From Cyclobacteriaceae bacterium (GTDB taxonomy: Bacteria > Bacteroidota > Bacteroidia > Cytophagales > Cyclobacteriaceae), in contig JALSJD010000016.1 in NCBI GenBank assembly GCA_026989535.1, forward strand, positions 1-32,983: a stretch of DNA of 32,983 nucleotides. The letters are read 5' to 3'. The translations under genes and the position numbers were made by a program. The number at the start of each line of letters is the position of its first letter. The first letter of the stretch is position 1. The notes below the pieces were generated by a model. That model was given only the letters and a program-made list of their open reading frames with translations. It was not told where the DNA came from and searched no databases. Below are positions 7,450 to 15,735 of the stretch, in pieces.

Positions 7450-8616
7450 ATGAAAAAACAGTATATGCACCGTAAATTCAGGCTTAAACTACTTGTTGGT
7501 TTGGTTATGGTTTCCATCATTACTTCTTGCAATTCAGGCGATTCTAAAAATGTAGAAACGGAAGAATTAGTTGTAACCAACAACCAAGTGGTACTTAGTG
7601 CCGCACAGTTTGAATCTTCGGGTATGCAACTCGGAACGATACAGCAAGTTGATTTTCCTGTTTATGTAACCTCCAATGGAGCGATAGATGTACCCCCAGA
7701 AGGCAAAGCCACGGTGAGTACTTTTTATGCAGGGTATGTAAAAAAAATTAGTTTATTGCCGGGTGATAAAGTAAAAAAAGGGCAGGCTGTTTTAACGCTC
7801 GAAAACCCAGAGTACCTAGAGATGCAACAAGCGTACTTAGAAGCCCAAAGTAAATTGGCCTATTTAAAAGCAGATTACGAACGGCAAAAAACACTTAACT
7901 CTGAAAAAATTGCTTCCAACAAGAGCTTTATGAAGGCTGAATCGGACTATAAGGTTACCCTTATTGGCTATAAAGCATTGGGCAAAAAACTAGAGATGAT
8001 GAATATAAACCCTCGTAAAATATCAGCGTCTAATCTAACCTCTATTATTACGCTATACGCTCCCATAAGTGGGTTTATTACCAAAGTAGATGCCCGCAAA
8101 GGCACCCTTCTTACGCCTTCTACCGAAGCTTTTGAAATTATAAATACTGGACATATTCACCTAGAGCTAAAAGTATTCGAAAAGGATGTGCAAAAAATTA
8201 AAGAAGGGCAGCCCATAATTTTTAAAATACCAGCCAATGGGGGTATAATATATGAAGCGGAAGTACATCTAGTTGGCAAAAAAATAGCAGGCGAAAGCAG
8301 AATTGTTGAAATACACGGCCATTTAAAAAACGAAGATGAATCCAGTACATTTTTACCCGGTATGTATATTGAGGCTCAGATAGAAATAAAAAGTGATAAA
8401 GTGTATGCCTTACCCGAAACCGCAGTAATAAATGTGGGTAGTAAAAACTACATTCTTGTTTTAACCGAACAAAAAGAGGGTAATTATTATTTTAATCAAC
8501 AAGAAGTGCAAATTGGAAAAACAACCAACAACCTTGTGGAGATTAAAGCGAGCAAAGACCTTCCAAAACAGAATAAAGTACTTATACAAGGTGCTTTTAA
8601 TCTGGTAACAGAGTAA
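7450..8616 (+). CDS. czcB: Periplasmic adaptor (membrane-fusion) lipoprotein of the metal RND pump
   Basis: A 388-residue HlyD/CusB-family adaptor. The N-terminus has a lipoprotein signal with lipobox ITSC and C27 as the lipidated residue. A barrel-sandwich (lipoyl-like) segment is split around a helical hairpin: VKKISLLPGDKVKKGQAVLT at about 97-116, the hairpin around 120-190, then LYAPISGFITKVDARKGTLL, followed by beta-barrel and membrane-proximal domains. It would bridge the CzcA part and the fused outer-membrane factor in the periplasm. It is the last gene of the operon, starting 4 bp after the pump and followed by hairpins at 8618-8632 and 8656-8696. Lipid anchoring is common for these adaptors in Bacteroidota. 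Confidence 0.93.
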   Translation: MKKQYMHRKFRLKLLVGLVMVSIITSCNSGDSKNVETEELVVTNNQVVLSAAQFESSGMQLGTIQQVDFPVYVTSNGAIDVPPEGKATVSTFYAGYVKKISLLPGDKVKKGQAVLTLENPEYLEMQQAYLEAQSKLAYLKADYERQKTLNSEKIASNKSFMKAESDYKVTLIGYKALGKKLEMMNINPRKISASNLTSIITLYAPISGFITKVDARKGTLLTPSTEAFEIINTGHIHLELKVFEKDVQKIKEGQPIIFKIPANGGIIYEAEVHLVGKKIAGESRIVEIHGHLKNEDESSTFLPGMYIEAQIEIKSDKVYALPETAVINVGSKNYILVLTEQKEGNYYFNQQEVQIGKTTNNLVEIKASKDLPKQNKVLIQGAFNLVTE

Positions 8617-8617
8617 A

Positions 8618-8632
8618 CCCTTCTAAGAAGGG
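8618..8632 (+). terminator. Small hairpin just after czcB
   Basis: CCCTTC-TAA-GAAGGG forms a 6-bp stem starting 2 bases after the stop codon. The following CATGGCTTTT gives only a weak T-run. It may assist the stronger hairpin 24 bp downstream or protect the 3' end. Confidence 0.4.
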
Positions 8633-8655
8633 CATGGCTTTTCAAGTGAAAGTAA

Positions 8656-8696
8656 AGGGCGTAAACTAAACTCGAAAATAGTTTAGTTTACGCCCT
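8656..8696. terminator. Bidirectional hairpin terminator between convergent genes
   Basis: A perfect 16-bp stem (8656-8671 with 8681-8696) closes a 9-nt loop. It lies between the 3' ends of czcB (plus) and the propeller lipoprotein (minus, ends 8708), so it can serve both strands. The T-rich tails are interrupted on both sides, but the stem is long. Confidence 0.75.
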
Positions 8697-8707
8697 CAGT
8701 TTAGGTT

Positions 8708-9931
8708 TTATTCTAATAAAATTAATGTTGCTTTTATTACTGATTTATGTTTGATTCTTTGCTCTACCCATGCAACCATTAATGAACTATCATCAACTTG
8801 AGCAATAACAGGCATTTGACTATCGATGCCAAGTTCACTTACATTTATAGTTTCATTCACCTTTCCGTTCTCATCAATTTTAGTAATAACTACCTGTCTA
8901 TAAGCCTCGCCCTTATTATTGTTTAAACGAAGCTCATACGTTAAATAAAAATAGTTTTTTGCCCAAATCATTTGAGGGTGGGTTGCATTTTTATCAATAA
9001 GTGTTCTCGTTGGTGAGGTATTATTAGAACTAGCACCTACCGTAAAATACACTCCTTTACCACCGCCCATTGTAAACCAGGCAGTAGCTCTTTGAGTATC
9101 ATTAGTTGCAATTGTAGGCCCCGTATGAGGGCACCCTCTTATCATCCAATTATCTGCACTTATACGTTTTCCTTTAGAAAAAGTGTTTCCATTATCTTCA
9201 GAATAAACATAAACCATATCTCTAATTGAGTCATTTATAATATCTCTAAAAGCAATGTTAAGTTTTCCATGCTTATCCACTTGAAGCTCCGTTCTGCAAC
9301 ATTGGCAAGTGCTTCCTTGCACAGCCACTTCTTCTCTAAATCCTCCAAAGTGACTTGTTTGCTTAAAAAATATTGAACTGCCTTCGTCTTTTTCTAATTT
9401 TCGAGAATCAAGCCAGGTTACACCAATTTCTCCATTTACTAAGCGTGCTAAATCGTAAAAGCTTTGGCTAGCCGAAGTAGTATCAGTCACAAATTTGCTT
9501 TCATCACTCCAAGTAGCCCCATTATCAGTAGATTCTACATAAAATAAATCTCCGGCAAATCGTCTTTTACTGGCCTTGTTTTCTCTTCTATAAATTGCAA
9601 TAATATCCCCATTGTGTTTTATAGCAATTTTAGCCATACTTTCGTGGTGGGCTTGCATCCCTTTTGTTTTCTGAATCTTTTGTATCTCACCAAAAGTTTC
9701 TTGTTGCTTATCAAATTGTCTAAAATTTAATACATATTGCCCCGAATCAGTATCAGCCGATGACCAAACAATTACAGGATTGTCATAATTATCTTTAGTT
9801 AAAAATACTGCTTGAGAAAATTTAGTTGAATCTGATAGTATTACAGGTTCAACATACCCAATCTTATCATTTTTATTAACCGAACAAGCAATCCCGAATA
9901 CCCCAATGATGCAAAAAAATATATGTTTCAT
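8708..9931 (-). CDS. Sialidase-fold (BNR/Asp-box) lipoprotein with a CQCC motif
   Basis: A 407-residue exported lipoprotein: signal with GIAC lipobox, C16 lipidated. Two Asp-box motifs, STDNGATW and SEDNGNTF, show a sialidase-type beta-propeller. The catalytic Arg triad and Tyr of real sialidases cannot be made out, so a sugar hydrolase is not supported. The central segment has STCQCCRTEL and later RGCPHTGP, a set of cysteines plus histidine more suggestive of a metal or redox site. The gene lies 65 bp downstream of a TonB-dependent receptor on the same strand and probably shares its transcript. An outer-membrane-associated role in substrate or metal capture with that receptor is inferred from context. 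Database pipelines would probably call it sialidase or exo-alpha-sialidase. Confidence 0.75.
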   Translation of the reverse strand: MKHIFFCIIGVFGIACSVNKNDKIGYVEPVILSDSTKFSQAVFLTKDNYDNPVIVWSSADTDSGQYVLNFRQFDKQQETFGEIQKIQKTKGMQAHHESMAKIAIKHNGDIIAIYRRENKASKRRFAGDLFYVESTDNGATWSDESKFVTDTTSASQSFYDLARLVNGEIGVTWLDSRKLEKDEGSSIFFKQTSHFGGFREEVAVQGSTCQCCRTELQVDKHGKLNIAFRDIINDSIRDMVYVYSEDNGNTFSKGKRISADNWMIRGCPHTGPTIATNDTQRATAWFTMGGGKGVYFTVGASSNNTSPTRTLIDKNATHPQMIWAKNYFYLTYELRLNNNKGEAYRQVVITKIDENGKVNETINVSELGIDSQMPVIAQVDDSSLMVAWVEQRIKHKSVIKATLILLE

Positions 9932-9996
9932 TAATTGTAGTAGTTAAATATACACATTGGCAATACCCAAAAAAGGCATTACCAATGTGTAATAAA

Positions 9997-12318
9997 TTAT
10001 TTATTAACCCCTGTAAAAGTATAAGCTACACCAATATTAACATTAATTGGATCGCCAGGGCTATAGCTTGTACCCCAAGATGAAGCACTTGCTCTGGTAG
10101 AATACTTTTGGTTGGTTGCATTTAGCACGTTAGTCCAAACCTCAAACCCTTTTAGGTTATAACCAACTCTAACATTGAGTAGGTCATGCCCTCTATATTC
10201 CTTTGTATTTGCTGCATCCATAAAATATCCATCAATATGTTGCCACTCAAGTGATATTCTAAACCCAGTAATAAATTTTGGTTTATAAATTATTTCAGAA
10301 TTTGCAATAAAACTTGGTGCTTGTGCCATCTCATTATCAGAATAATCGTTGCCGTTTTCTACATAATTAGTAAAAGTATGGCTGGCATTAGAACCATTAA
10401 ACCTAAACACAAAATCTCGTAAAGGTTTTATCGTTAAACCATATTCTATTCCTTTATGCTCGGTTTCTCCAGCATTTTGGTTCTCAAGAGAGCCATCAGG
10501 CATAAGCACTTGAATAATTTCATTCTTACCATTCATTTGGTAAACGGCCACATCTATATATGCCATATTTTTTAATAAGCTTACCCACCCGCCAATTTCA
10601 GTATTGGTATAATCTGCAGGATCTAATGTGGGCACTTTTACTCCTCTGTACAGCTCGCCTACTTGTGGTGGGGCAAACCCAATACTATAATTGGCATACA
10701 TACCCGAGTTTTTTCCAAAATCGTACGTGGCTCCTAGTTTGGGTGTAATTGCATGAAATTTATCTTTTGAATCGGGTGCACCTGAAAAAGCACTAGCACC
10801 TAAGTTATTTCGATAGTCATAATTAAATCCATCATAGCGTACAGCAGCAATAAGCTTAAGTCTGTTAACAGGTGAGATATCCGCTCGAATATAACCAGCC
10901 ACATTTGTCAAATCTACTTCATAATCGGTAAGCATAGAGTCGGCATGATTAGTGTAAGAATCATAAATGCCATCATCTGTTTTGTTGATACTTATATAAT
11001 TAGCTTTATACGTATTGGGGCTATAATCCAAACTAAAACCAGCGGTAACTGAACTATTTAGAAAATCAAAATTTTGCTGATGTTGAATAATTGTACTATA
11101 ACTATTAAAAGCATTTTCATTGCTTTCACCATGTGCAAGGTTTCTGTTTCCTCCTGGGTTTCCCCAAGGAGAATAATCGTCTTTAATTCTGTAGGAGGGC
11201 AACTGAGCAATTGAATTTTTTCGGTAAATAAAAATGGCTTTAGTTTCGCTGTTTTTGTTCCAAAAATGCTGTAATTGCGATTTAAACCTTAATGCATTTA
11301 CATCTCTATTTGTAAACGTATTAACTGATGAATATTCTTCGCCATAATAGTTTGCACTATCTAAACTGCCTGACATATCTGATACATAATCTATATAGGT
11401 TAGCGAATTACTCCATTTTGTATTGTCATTAATGGTGTAATTTAACTTTGCAGTTAAAGCCAATTTATCAAAATCACTGAAATCTCGAATCCCATCTCTA
11501 CTTCGGGCATAATAACCTGATACATAGGCACCTACTTTTCCTTTTGTATTAGATAATGATAAATCCATTCTTTGGTATCCAATATTGTTTCCTTGTACAC
11601 CAACCCTTACGTTTGGAGTTGCTGTAGGATTTTGCGTTATAAAATTTATGGCACCACCAATAGCTTCGCTACCATACATTGATGAAGCCGGACCTCGAAT
11701 TACCTCTATTTTACTGATAGCGGCCATATTCATTTCTAATAAGGCATTATGATTAAAAACACCTGCTACTCTAATGGGAATACCATCCTCTAGGTACAAA
11801 AACAAGCCCTTCGTTGATATTGGTTGGCGAATAGCCATCATATGCTGTTCATTACCTAGATCGGCCATATAAACACCGCTTATCTTGTTTAATACCTGAT
11901 CCAATTTAGTGGGCTTAGTTTCAGCCATTACTAAAGACGAAATGGTTGAAATTGCAACGGGCACATCTTTTCTTTCTTGGCCTCCTCTATTACCAGTAAC
12001 TACAATTTGATTAAGGCTGGTAACTGATTGAGTTAGTTTTATGATTGATGGAACATCGGTTGAAGAAATGCTAACAGTTTCGTAGCCAACAAACGATATT
12101 TGGAGCATTGTAAAGGCATCATTTTTTTTCAAAATAAAAATTCCTTGATTATTTGAAACTACTCCTTCTGCAGTTCCTTCAAATATAATTGCCGCTCCTG
12201 GAATTGGCTCATCAGTTTGTGCATCAACAATTCGAGCTGTAATTTGTTGTTGAGCAAAGGAGTCTAATGGTAAGTAAAGACTCAATGTTGCTATTATTAA
12301 AAAGTATAATTTGTTCAT
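9997..12318 (-). CDS. TonB-dependent outer-membrane receptor
   Basis: A 773-residue receptor: signal peptide 1-22 (cut after SFA), a carboxypeptidase-regulatory-like (DUF4480/CarbopepD_reg) domain at about 24-105 with GAAIIFEGTAEGVVSNNQG, a plug at about 110-230 (LNQIVVTGNRG, IEVIRGPASSMYGSEAIGGA), and a 22-strand barrel to the C-terminus ending VAYTFTGVNK. It imports a ligand across the outer membrane with TonB-ExbBD energy. The plug has a Met/His-bearing segment (GNEQHMMAIRQPI). Upstream lies a small Cys-containing protein gene and downstream the CQCC propeller lipoprotein, all on the minus strand. Their nearness to a metal-efflux locus suggests metal or metallophore uptake, but the ligand is not determined. 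Confidence 0.93.
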   Translation of the reverse strand: MNKLYFLIIATLSLYLPLDSFAQQQITARIVDAQTDEPIPGAAIIFEGTAEGVVSNNQGIFILKKNDAFTMLQISFVGYETVSISSTDVPSIIKLTQSVTSLNQIVVTGNRGGQERKDVPVAISTISSLVMAETKPTKLDQVLNKISGVYMADLGNEQHMMAIRQPISTKGLFLYLEDGIPIRVAGVFNHNALLEMNMAAISKIEVIRGPASSMYGSEAIGGAINFITQNPTATPNVRVGVQGNNIGYQRMDLSLSNTKGKVGAYVSGYYARSRDGIRDFSDFDKLALTAKLNYTINDNTKWSNSLTYIDYVSDMSGSLDSANYYGEEYSSVNTFTNRDVNALRFKSQLQHFWNKNSETKAIFIYRKNSIAQLPSYRIKDDYSPWGNPGGNRNLAHGESNENAFNSYSTIIQHQQNFDFLNSSVTAGFSLDYSPNTYKANYISINKTDDGIYDSYTNHADSMLTDYEVDLTNVAGYIRADISPVNRLKLIAAVRYDGFNYDYRNNLGASAFSGAPDSKDKFHAITPKLGATYDFGKNSGMYANYSIGFAPPQVGELYRGVKVPTLDPADYTNTEIGGWVSLLKNMAYIDVAVYQMNGKNEIIQVLMPDGSLENQNAGETEHKGIEYGLTIKPLRDFVFRFNGSNASHTFTNYVENGNDYSDNEMAQAPSFIANSEIIYKPKFITGFRISLEWQHIDGYFMDAANTKEYRGHDLLNVRVGYNLKGFEVWTNVLNATNQKYSTRASASSWGTSYSPGDPINVNIGVAYTFTGVNK

Positions 12319-12772
12319 TTTGGTATAAAATATAAGGAAGGGGTTATCTCTTCCATAAAAAAAATTAGGTGTAAAAATCTAGTATAGATTTTAGTTTAGT
12401 ATTTGATTTCTAGCTTTATTTAATTGCAGGTTTAATACCCTATAATGGCTATAAAAAAACGATCAATACGGTCGAAATAGAGTTCTTTTAACACCCCATC
12501 TTTTCCCCCACCATCTGGCGGGGAGACTGGTAAAATAACTCCTTGAGGAACTATAGGATGCCTTTTCAACGTAGATTTAACACTACAATGTTACTCGGGT
12601 GACCGTATAATAAAACTAGAATTAAGGTAGATTATGCAATAAAGCAATGGATAGAATTAGTTATTGCTGCCGTTATTAAACGAGCAAAATTGAACAATTC
12701 ATTAAAGTGCATACTATATATAGTGTGCGTCTAAAAACTAAGAATTCTATTTTTTTAATGCATAAGCTAGGG
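12319..12772. other. 454-bp gap without a gene between the small Cys protein and the TonB receptor
   Basis: AT-rich with no open frame of substance. It holds a GC-rich imperfect hairpin at 12506-12523 (CCCCACCA / TGGCGGGG around TC) that stands out from its surroundings and looks like a REP-type unit, and a near-palindrome at 12709-12728. The promoter of the TonB receptor must lie in its left part, but I found no full TAnnTTTG match; TAGATTTT (minus strand, near 12384-12391) is the closest. Confidence 0.4.
12709..12728. repeat. 20-bp near-perfect palindrome
   Basis: GCATACTATA / TATAGTGTGC pairs at 9 of 10 positions with a T-G wobble. It lies 45 bp downstream of the small Cys-containing gene (minus strand). 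It could be that gene's transcription end or an operator; there is no clean U-run. Confidence 0.4.
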
Positions 12773-13168
12773 TTAGCCTAATTGCTTGGGCGGAGGTGTT
12801 ACTAATTCAAGGATAACATCATACCTCAAACGGGTGTTTAATAGTATGTATTCTGAATCTATAAGACCAAATAAATGATTTAGCTCAATACTATTAGAAA
12901 TCGTATGAGAAATAATCTTCACTTCAGTCCTAGATTCTAATGGAACTTCTTGTTCTGAATTTTGATCTCCTACAAAAAGCTTAAGCTGCGAGTTTAGGTA
13001 ACATTGCCCCTTACATGATGATAGGTCATCGTCAAGGTTAATACATAACTCTTGAGAAATATATTCATAGTTTAGCTGGTACTCAAGATAAGGCAGTAAA
13101 CCCTTACTTAAATAGGTTACATAGAGAACCAATAAAGCGATTGAAGCACTCGATTTCATTATTTGCAA
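12773..13168 (-). CDS. Small membrane-anchored protein with CKGQC motif, next to TonB receptor
   Basis: A 131-residue protein with one N-terminal hydrophobic segment (about 7-25, ASIALLVLYVTYLSKGLLPY), a following NYEYISQELCINLDDD segment, then SSCKGQCYLNSQL, and a Pro-rich end TPPPKQLG. The pattern 'C-I-N ... C-K-G-Q-C-Y-L' and the terminal proline run resemble small uncharacterised Bacteroidota proteins found beside TonB receptors. The three cysteines in the exported part could bind a metal ion; this is inference. ATG at 13159 (M4) is an alternative start. It is transcribed toward the receptor, 454 bp away, so co-transcription is possible but not certain. Confidence 0.6.
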   Translation of the reverse strand: MQIMKSSASIALLVLYVTYLSKGLLPYLEYQLNYEYISQELCINLDDDLSSCKGQCYLNSQLKLFVGDQNSEQEVPLESRTEVKIISHTISNSIELNHLFGLIDSEYILLNTRLRYDVILELVTPPPKQLG

Positions 13169-13225
13169 AATAAGACCAATTAATCTTAATTAACAATGAT
13201 TAAAATAGAATGTATTAAAAAAATG

Positions 13226-13374
13226 GTATCTATTCAGCCAAAAAAACGTGGCCACAAAGGCTACAAGACTCTAAGAACCACTAAATCAGTACTAAAAATG
13301 CAAACTATTTCGTAGAACTTTGAGCCTTGGTGTCTTAGTGGCTAAAAAGGACACTATATTGGCTGAATAGATAC
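13226..13374. mobile_element. MITE-like non-coding element, 149 bp
   Basis: Terminal inverted repeats of 16 bp match perfectly (GTATCTATTCAGCCAA at 13226-13241 and its reverse complement at 13359-13374). Both ends are flanked by the same 8 bp, AAAAAATG (13218-13225 and 13375-13382), as expected of a target-site duplication. The interior has no ORF and is itself partly self-complementary, with degenerate repeats of the CACAAAG / CACTAAG kind (for example CCACAAAGG at 13252-13260 and CTTAGTGGC at 13334-13342). It would need a transposase supplied from elsewhere. Confidence 0.75.
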
Positions 13375-13660
13375 AAAAAATGTAATACAGGGTAAATCTG
13401 TTTTGAGAGGGCAAATGGCAAATAGTGCATTTTTTGAGCAACCTTATGAACTTCGAAGCAATCACGAACTCTTAAAAAAAAAGACTACGCCCTAACCAAT
13501 TAAAGCCTGACGCTATAATCGGCAGGCTAATGTGGTAACGCCTAAATTGGGTAAAACATACACAGTTTGCATACTACTACTACACTTCGGCCTTATTGGC
13601 AAGATAACCTATTTTTAATTAAGTAATTGATAATCAAATAGATATGTTGTTTAATTATAA

Positions 13661-13676
13661 TTGGCACGAGTTTGTA
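13661..13676 (+). promoter_or_regulatory. Possible sigma54-type -24 element before the small exported protein
   Basis: TTGGCACG at 13661-13668 matches the sigma54 -24 consensus fully. The expected -12 GC is not in place: TTTGTA follows with spacing one base short. A sigma54 activator gene lies downstream at 14298. I regard this as a candidate only. Confidence 0.3.
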
Positions 13677-13730
13677 TTAAGTATAATTATATAAACAAAT
13701 TATTCTTAAACCATTTAAACGTTTACAATT

Positions 13731-14042
13731 ATGAAAAAAGTAATGATGTCATTGATTTTAGCTATGCTGGTTACTGTATCATCTTTTGCTAATGACGCAA
13801 AAGCAACGGCAGAAAATTTGCAAGAGTCGAAAGAAAAAATAACGATGGCCGATGTGCCTGAAGTTGTTCAAAATGCATTAGCCGAGAGTGAATACGAGGC
13901 AGGAAATGTATCAGAAGTGTATAAGTTGGTATTATCCGACATTTTACACTACGAGTTTGTAATAGAAATAGATGGCACAAAATGGGCTATTTATTACGAC
14001 TCATCTGGCCAGTATGCGGGCAAAAAAGAGGCAGAACAATAG
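13731..14042 (+). CDS. Small exported PepSY-like protein
   Basis: A 103-residue protein with a clear signal peptide (MKKVMMSLILAMLVTVSSFA, cut before ND). The mature part of about 83 residues starts with a helical Glu/Lys-rich segment, then ITMADVPEVVQNALAES, and a sheet-forming end (YKLVLSDILHYEFVIEIDGTKWAIYYDSSG). This arrangement resembles the PepSY-like/PepSY_2 proteins of Bacteroidota, which are periplasmic and of unknown role. The gene stands alone: a strong terminator follows at 14089-14119 and a sigma54-like element precedes it. Its link to the adjacent NtrC-type regulator is plausible but unproven. Confidence 0.7.
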   Translation: MKKVMMSLILAMLVTVSSFANDAKATAENLQESKEKITMADVPEVVQNALAESEYEAGNVSEVYKLVLSDILHYEFVIEIDGTKWAIYYDSSGQYAGKKEAEQ

Positions 14043-14088
14043 TAGCCAAGTTAGCTCTAGGTCTATCCTCTATTAATTAAATCATGCT

Positions 14089-14119
14089 AAAAGCTCCCAC
14101 TAGTGGGAGCTTTTTTTTT
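14089..14119 (+). terminator. Strong rho-independent terminator after the PepSY-like gene
   Basis: AAAAGCTCCCA (14089-14099) and TGGGAGCTTTT (14104-14114) pair completely around a CTAG loop, and a run of nine T (14111-14119) follows. It isolates the small gene from the regulator downstream. Confidence 0.9.
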
Positions 14120-14297
14120 ATATTTGACCTAAGGACACCTCTATTAATTGCTTGTGCCCCCTTGGGTTAGATTAAAGCACTTATCTGCTTCCGTTATAAT
14201 CAACAAAAAGGCAACCAGCCTGCCTTGTCGATTCTGCCTTGCATCTAAGCACTTTATTTCTAACGGAGGGTAAAATCAGTAGGGAATTTAAGATGCT

Positions 14298-15671
14298 ATG
14301 ATGATAAAAATATTGCTAGTAGATGATGACCCTTCATTTAACTCTATGCTCTCCTCCTTTTTGAGCCGTAATAATTATCAGGTAAATACGGCCTTTTCAT
14401 CTAAGTCTGCATTATCAATTTTTAAAAGTAAGCCATTCGATTTGGTACTTACTGATTTTAAGTTGCCCGATATGGATGGTTTAGAGCTAATTAAGTGTAT
14501 TAAAAAGGACAAGCCTGACCTTCCGGTCATTCTTATTACTAATTATTCCGATATCCGAACCGCTGTAACCTCCATTAAGCTAGGCGCTTATGAGTTTGTA
14601 ACCAAACCGGTTGTGCCAGATGAATTGCTTATTATTATTAAAAAGGCACTGGAAGCAAAAAGTTCAACATCTAAAAACAGCGCAAAAAAAGAGGCGCAAA
14701 AAACAGATTATGTAATTGGGAGCAGTACAGCTTCTAGTACTTTTTGGCAACACTTACAACTGGTAGCACCTACCAAAATGACGGTACTTATTTTGGGCGA
14801 AAGCGGTACCGGTAAAGAGTATGCTGCCAAAATGATTCACCAAAAAAGTAAGCGTGCAAACGAACCATTTATTGCCGTAGATTGTGGCGTTTTTTCAAAG
14901 GAGTTGGCTGCCAGCGAATTATTTGGTCATACAAAAGGAGCCTTTACAGGAGCCACTCAAGACAAAATGGGCTATTTTGAATTGGTAGATAAGGGTACTA
15001 TTTTTTTAGATGAAGTAGGAAATCTCCCGTATGATGTGCAGGTACAGCTTCTTAGGGTAATTCAGGAACGAAGTATTCGCAGAATTGGGAGCAATAACGA
15101 TGTTTTTGTAGATGTGAGGATAATAGTTGCTACAAACGAGAATTTAAAAAATGCGGTAAATAAGGGTCATTTTCGTGCAGATTTGTATCATAGACTAAAT
15201 GAATTTGAACTGGAAATTCCACCACTTAGAGAAAGAATAGAGGACTTTCCGGAATACATAGCTCTTTTTCTTTCGCAAGCTTGTGCTGAGCTAGAAAAAC
15301 ACATAAATGAGATAGATGATAATGCCTTAACTGCAATGAAAAAGTATAGTTGGCCCGGCAACCTGAGAGAGTTAAAAAATGTAATTAAGAGAGGAGTGCT
15401 TTTAAGTACAAAAACTGTGCTTACCATAAATCAGTTGCCCTACGAACTTAGGCAAGAAAATAATTTTGAAGAGATAGACACTCCCCTCGCAGACACTAAA
15501 GAAGAAAGTATTACTACAGATTTAAAAGCCATTAAGGAACAACAAGAAAAAGCGCTTATCTTAAAACTTCTTATAGAAACCAAATACAATAAAAGTAAAA
15601 CTGCAAAAATGCTAAACATAGACCGGAAAACATTATACCATAAAATTGCTAAGTATAAAATTGAAGCTTAG
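14298..15671 (+). CDS. NtrC-family sigma54-dependent response regulator
   Basis: 457 residues: receiver domain 1-118 with D8-D9-D10, phospho-acceptor D53 (VLTDFKLPD) and K103; AAA+ sigma54-interaction domain about 138-370 with Walker A GESGTGKE (167-174), the sigma54-contacting GAFTGA loop (214-219), Walker B FLDEVG (236-241), and the arginine-containing VRIIVATN and SWPGNLREL motifs; a Fis-type helix-turn-helix at about 432-457 (SKTAKMLNIDRKTLYHKI). It activates sigma54 promoters from a distance using ATP. No kinase gene is next to it on the same strand, but the hybrid kinase at 15736-18351 is convergent and ends 64 bp away. In-frame ATG at 14301 is an equal alternative start. Confidence 0.95.
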   Translation: MMIKILLVDDDPSFNSMLSSFLSRNNYQVNTAFSSKSALSIFKSKPFDLVLTDFKLPDMDGLELIKCIKKDKPDLPVILITNYSDIRTAVTSIKLGAYEFVTKPVVPDELLIIIKKALEAKSSTSKNSAKKEAQKTDYVIGSSTASSTFWQHLQLVAPTKMTVLILGESGTGKEYAAKMIHQKSKRANEPFIAVDCGVFSKELAASELFGHTKGAFTGATQDKMGYFELVDKGTIFLDEVGNLPYDVQVQLLRVIQERSIRRIGSNNDVFVDVRIIVATNENLKNAVNKGHFRADLYHRLNEFELEIPPLRERIEDFPEYIALFLSQACAELEKHINEIDDNALTAMKKYSWPGNLRELKNVIKRGVLLSTKTVLTINQLPYELRQENNFEEIDTPLADTKEESITTDLKAIKEQQEKALILKLLIETKYNKSKTAKMLNIDRKTLYHKIAKYKIEA

Positions 15672-15706
15672 CCTGTATAATTAAGGTGCAAAGGAAAAGC
15701 CAAAAC

Positions 15707-15726
15707 GATGAGATGAGATGAGATGA
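15707..15726. repeat. Four tandem GATGA units
   Basis: Four exact copies of a 5-bp unit lie between the 3' ends of the convergent regulator and kinase genes. It is a simple-sequence repeat that could vary in copy number; no coding consequence is expected. Confidence 0.7.
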
Positions 15727-15735
15727 ATTATTTCT

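Larger units (their letters stand above)
13169..13730. other. 562-bp gap without a gene: MITE and short palindromes
   Basis: No coding region. It contains the MITE-like element 13226-13374, a hairpin AGCCTG (13504-13509) / CAGGCT (13523-13528), a stretch with GAAGCAATCACGAA (13456-13469) that resembles part of the repeats seen near 29842, and the leader of the small exported protein gene with the sigma54-like element at 13661-13676. Confidence 0.5.

Noticed and set aside
8708-9931. Sialidase function for the Asp-box lipoprotein
   Set aside because: The beta-propeller Asp-boxes are visible, but I could not find the Arg triad or Tyr/Glu pair, and the CQCC motif points elsewhere.
13661-13676. 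Firm call of a sigma54 promoter
   Set aside because: The -24 half is perfect, but the -12 GC is missing and spacing is one base short, so it is listed only as a candidate.
15707-15726. GATGA repeats as a phase-variable switch
   Set aside because: The array is between two stop codons and outside the coding frames, so changes in number would not shift a reading frame.
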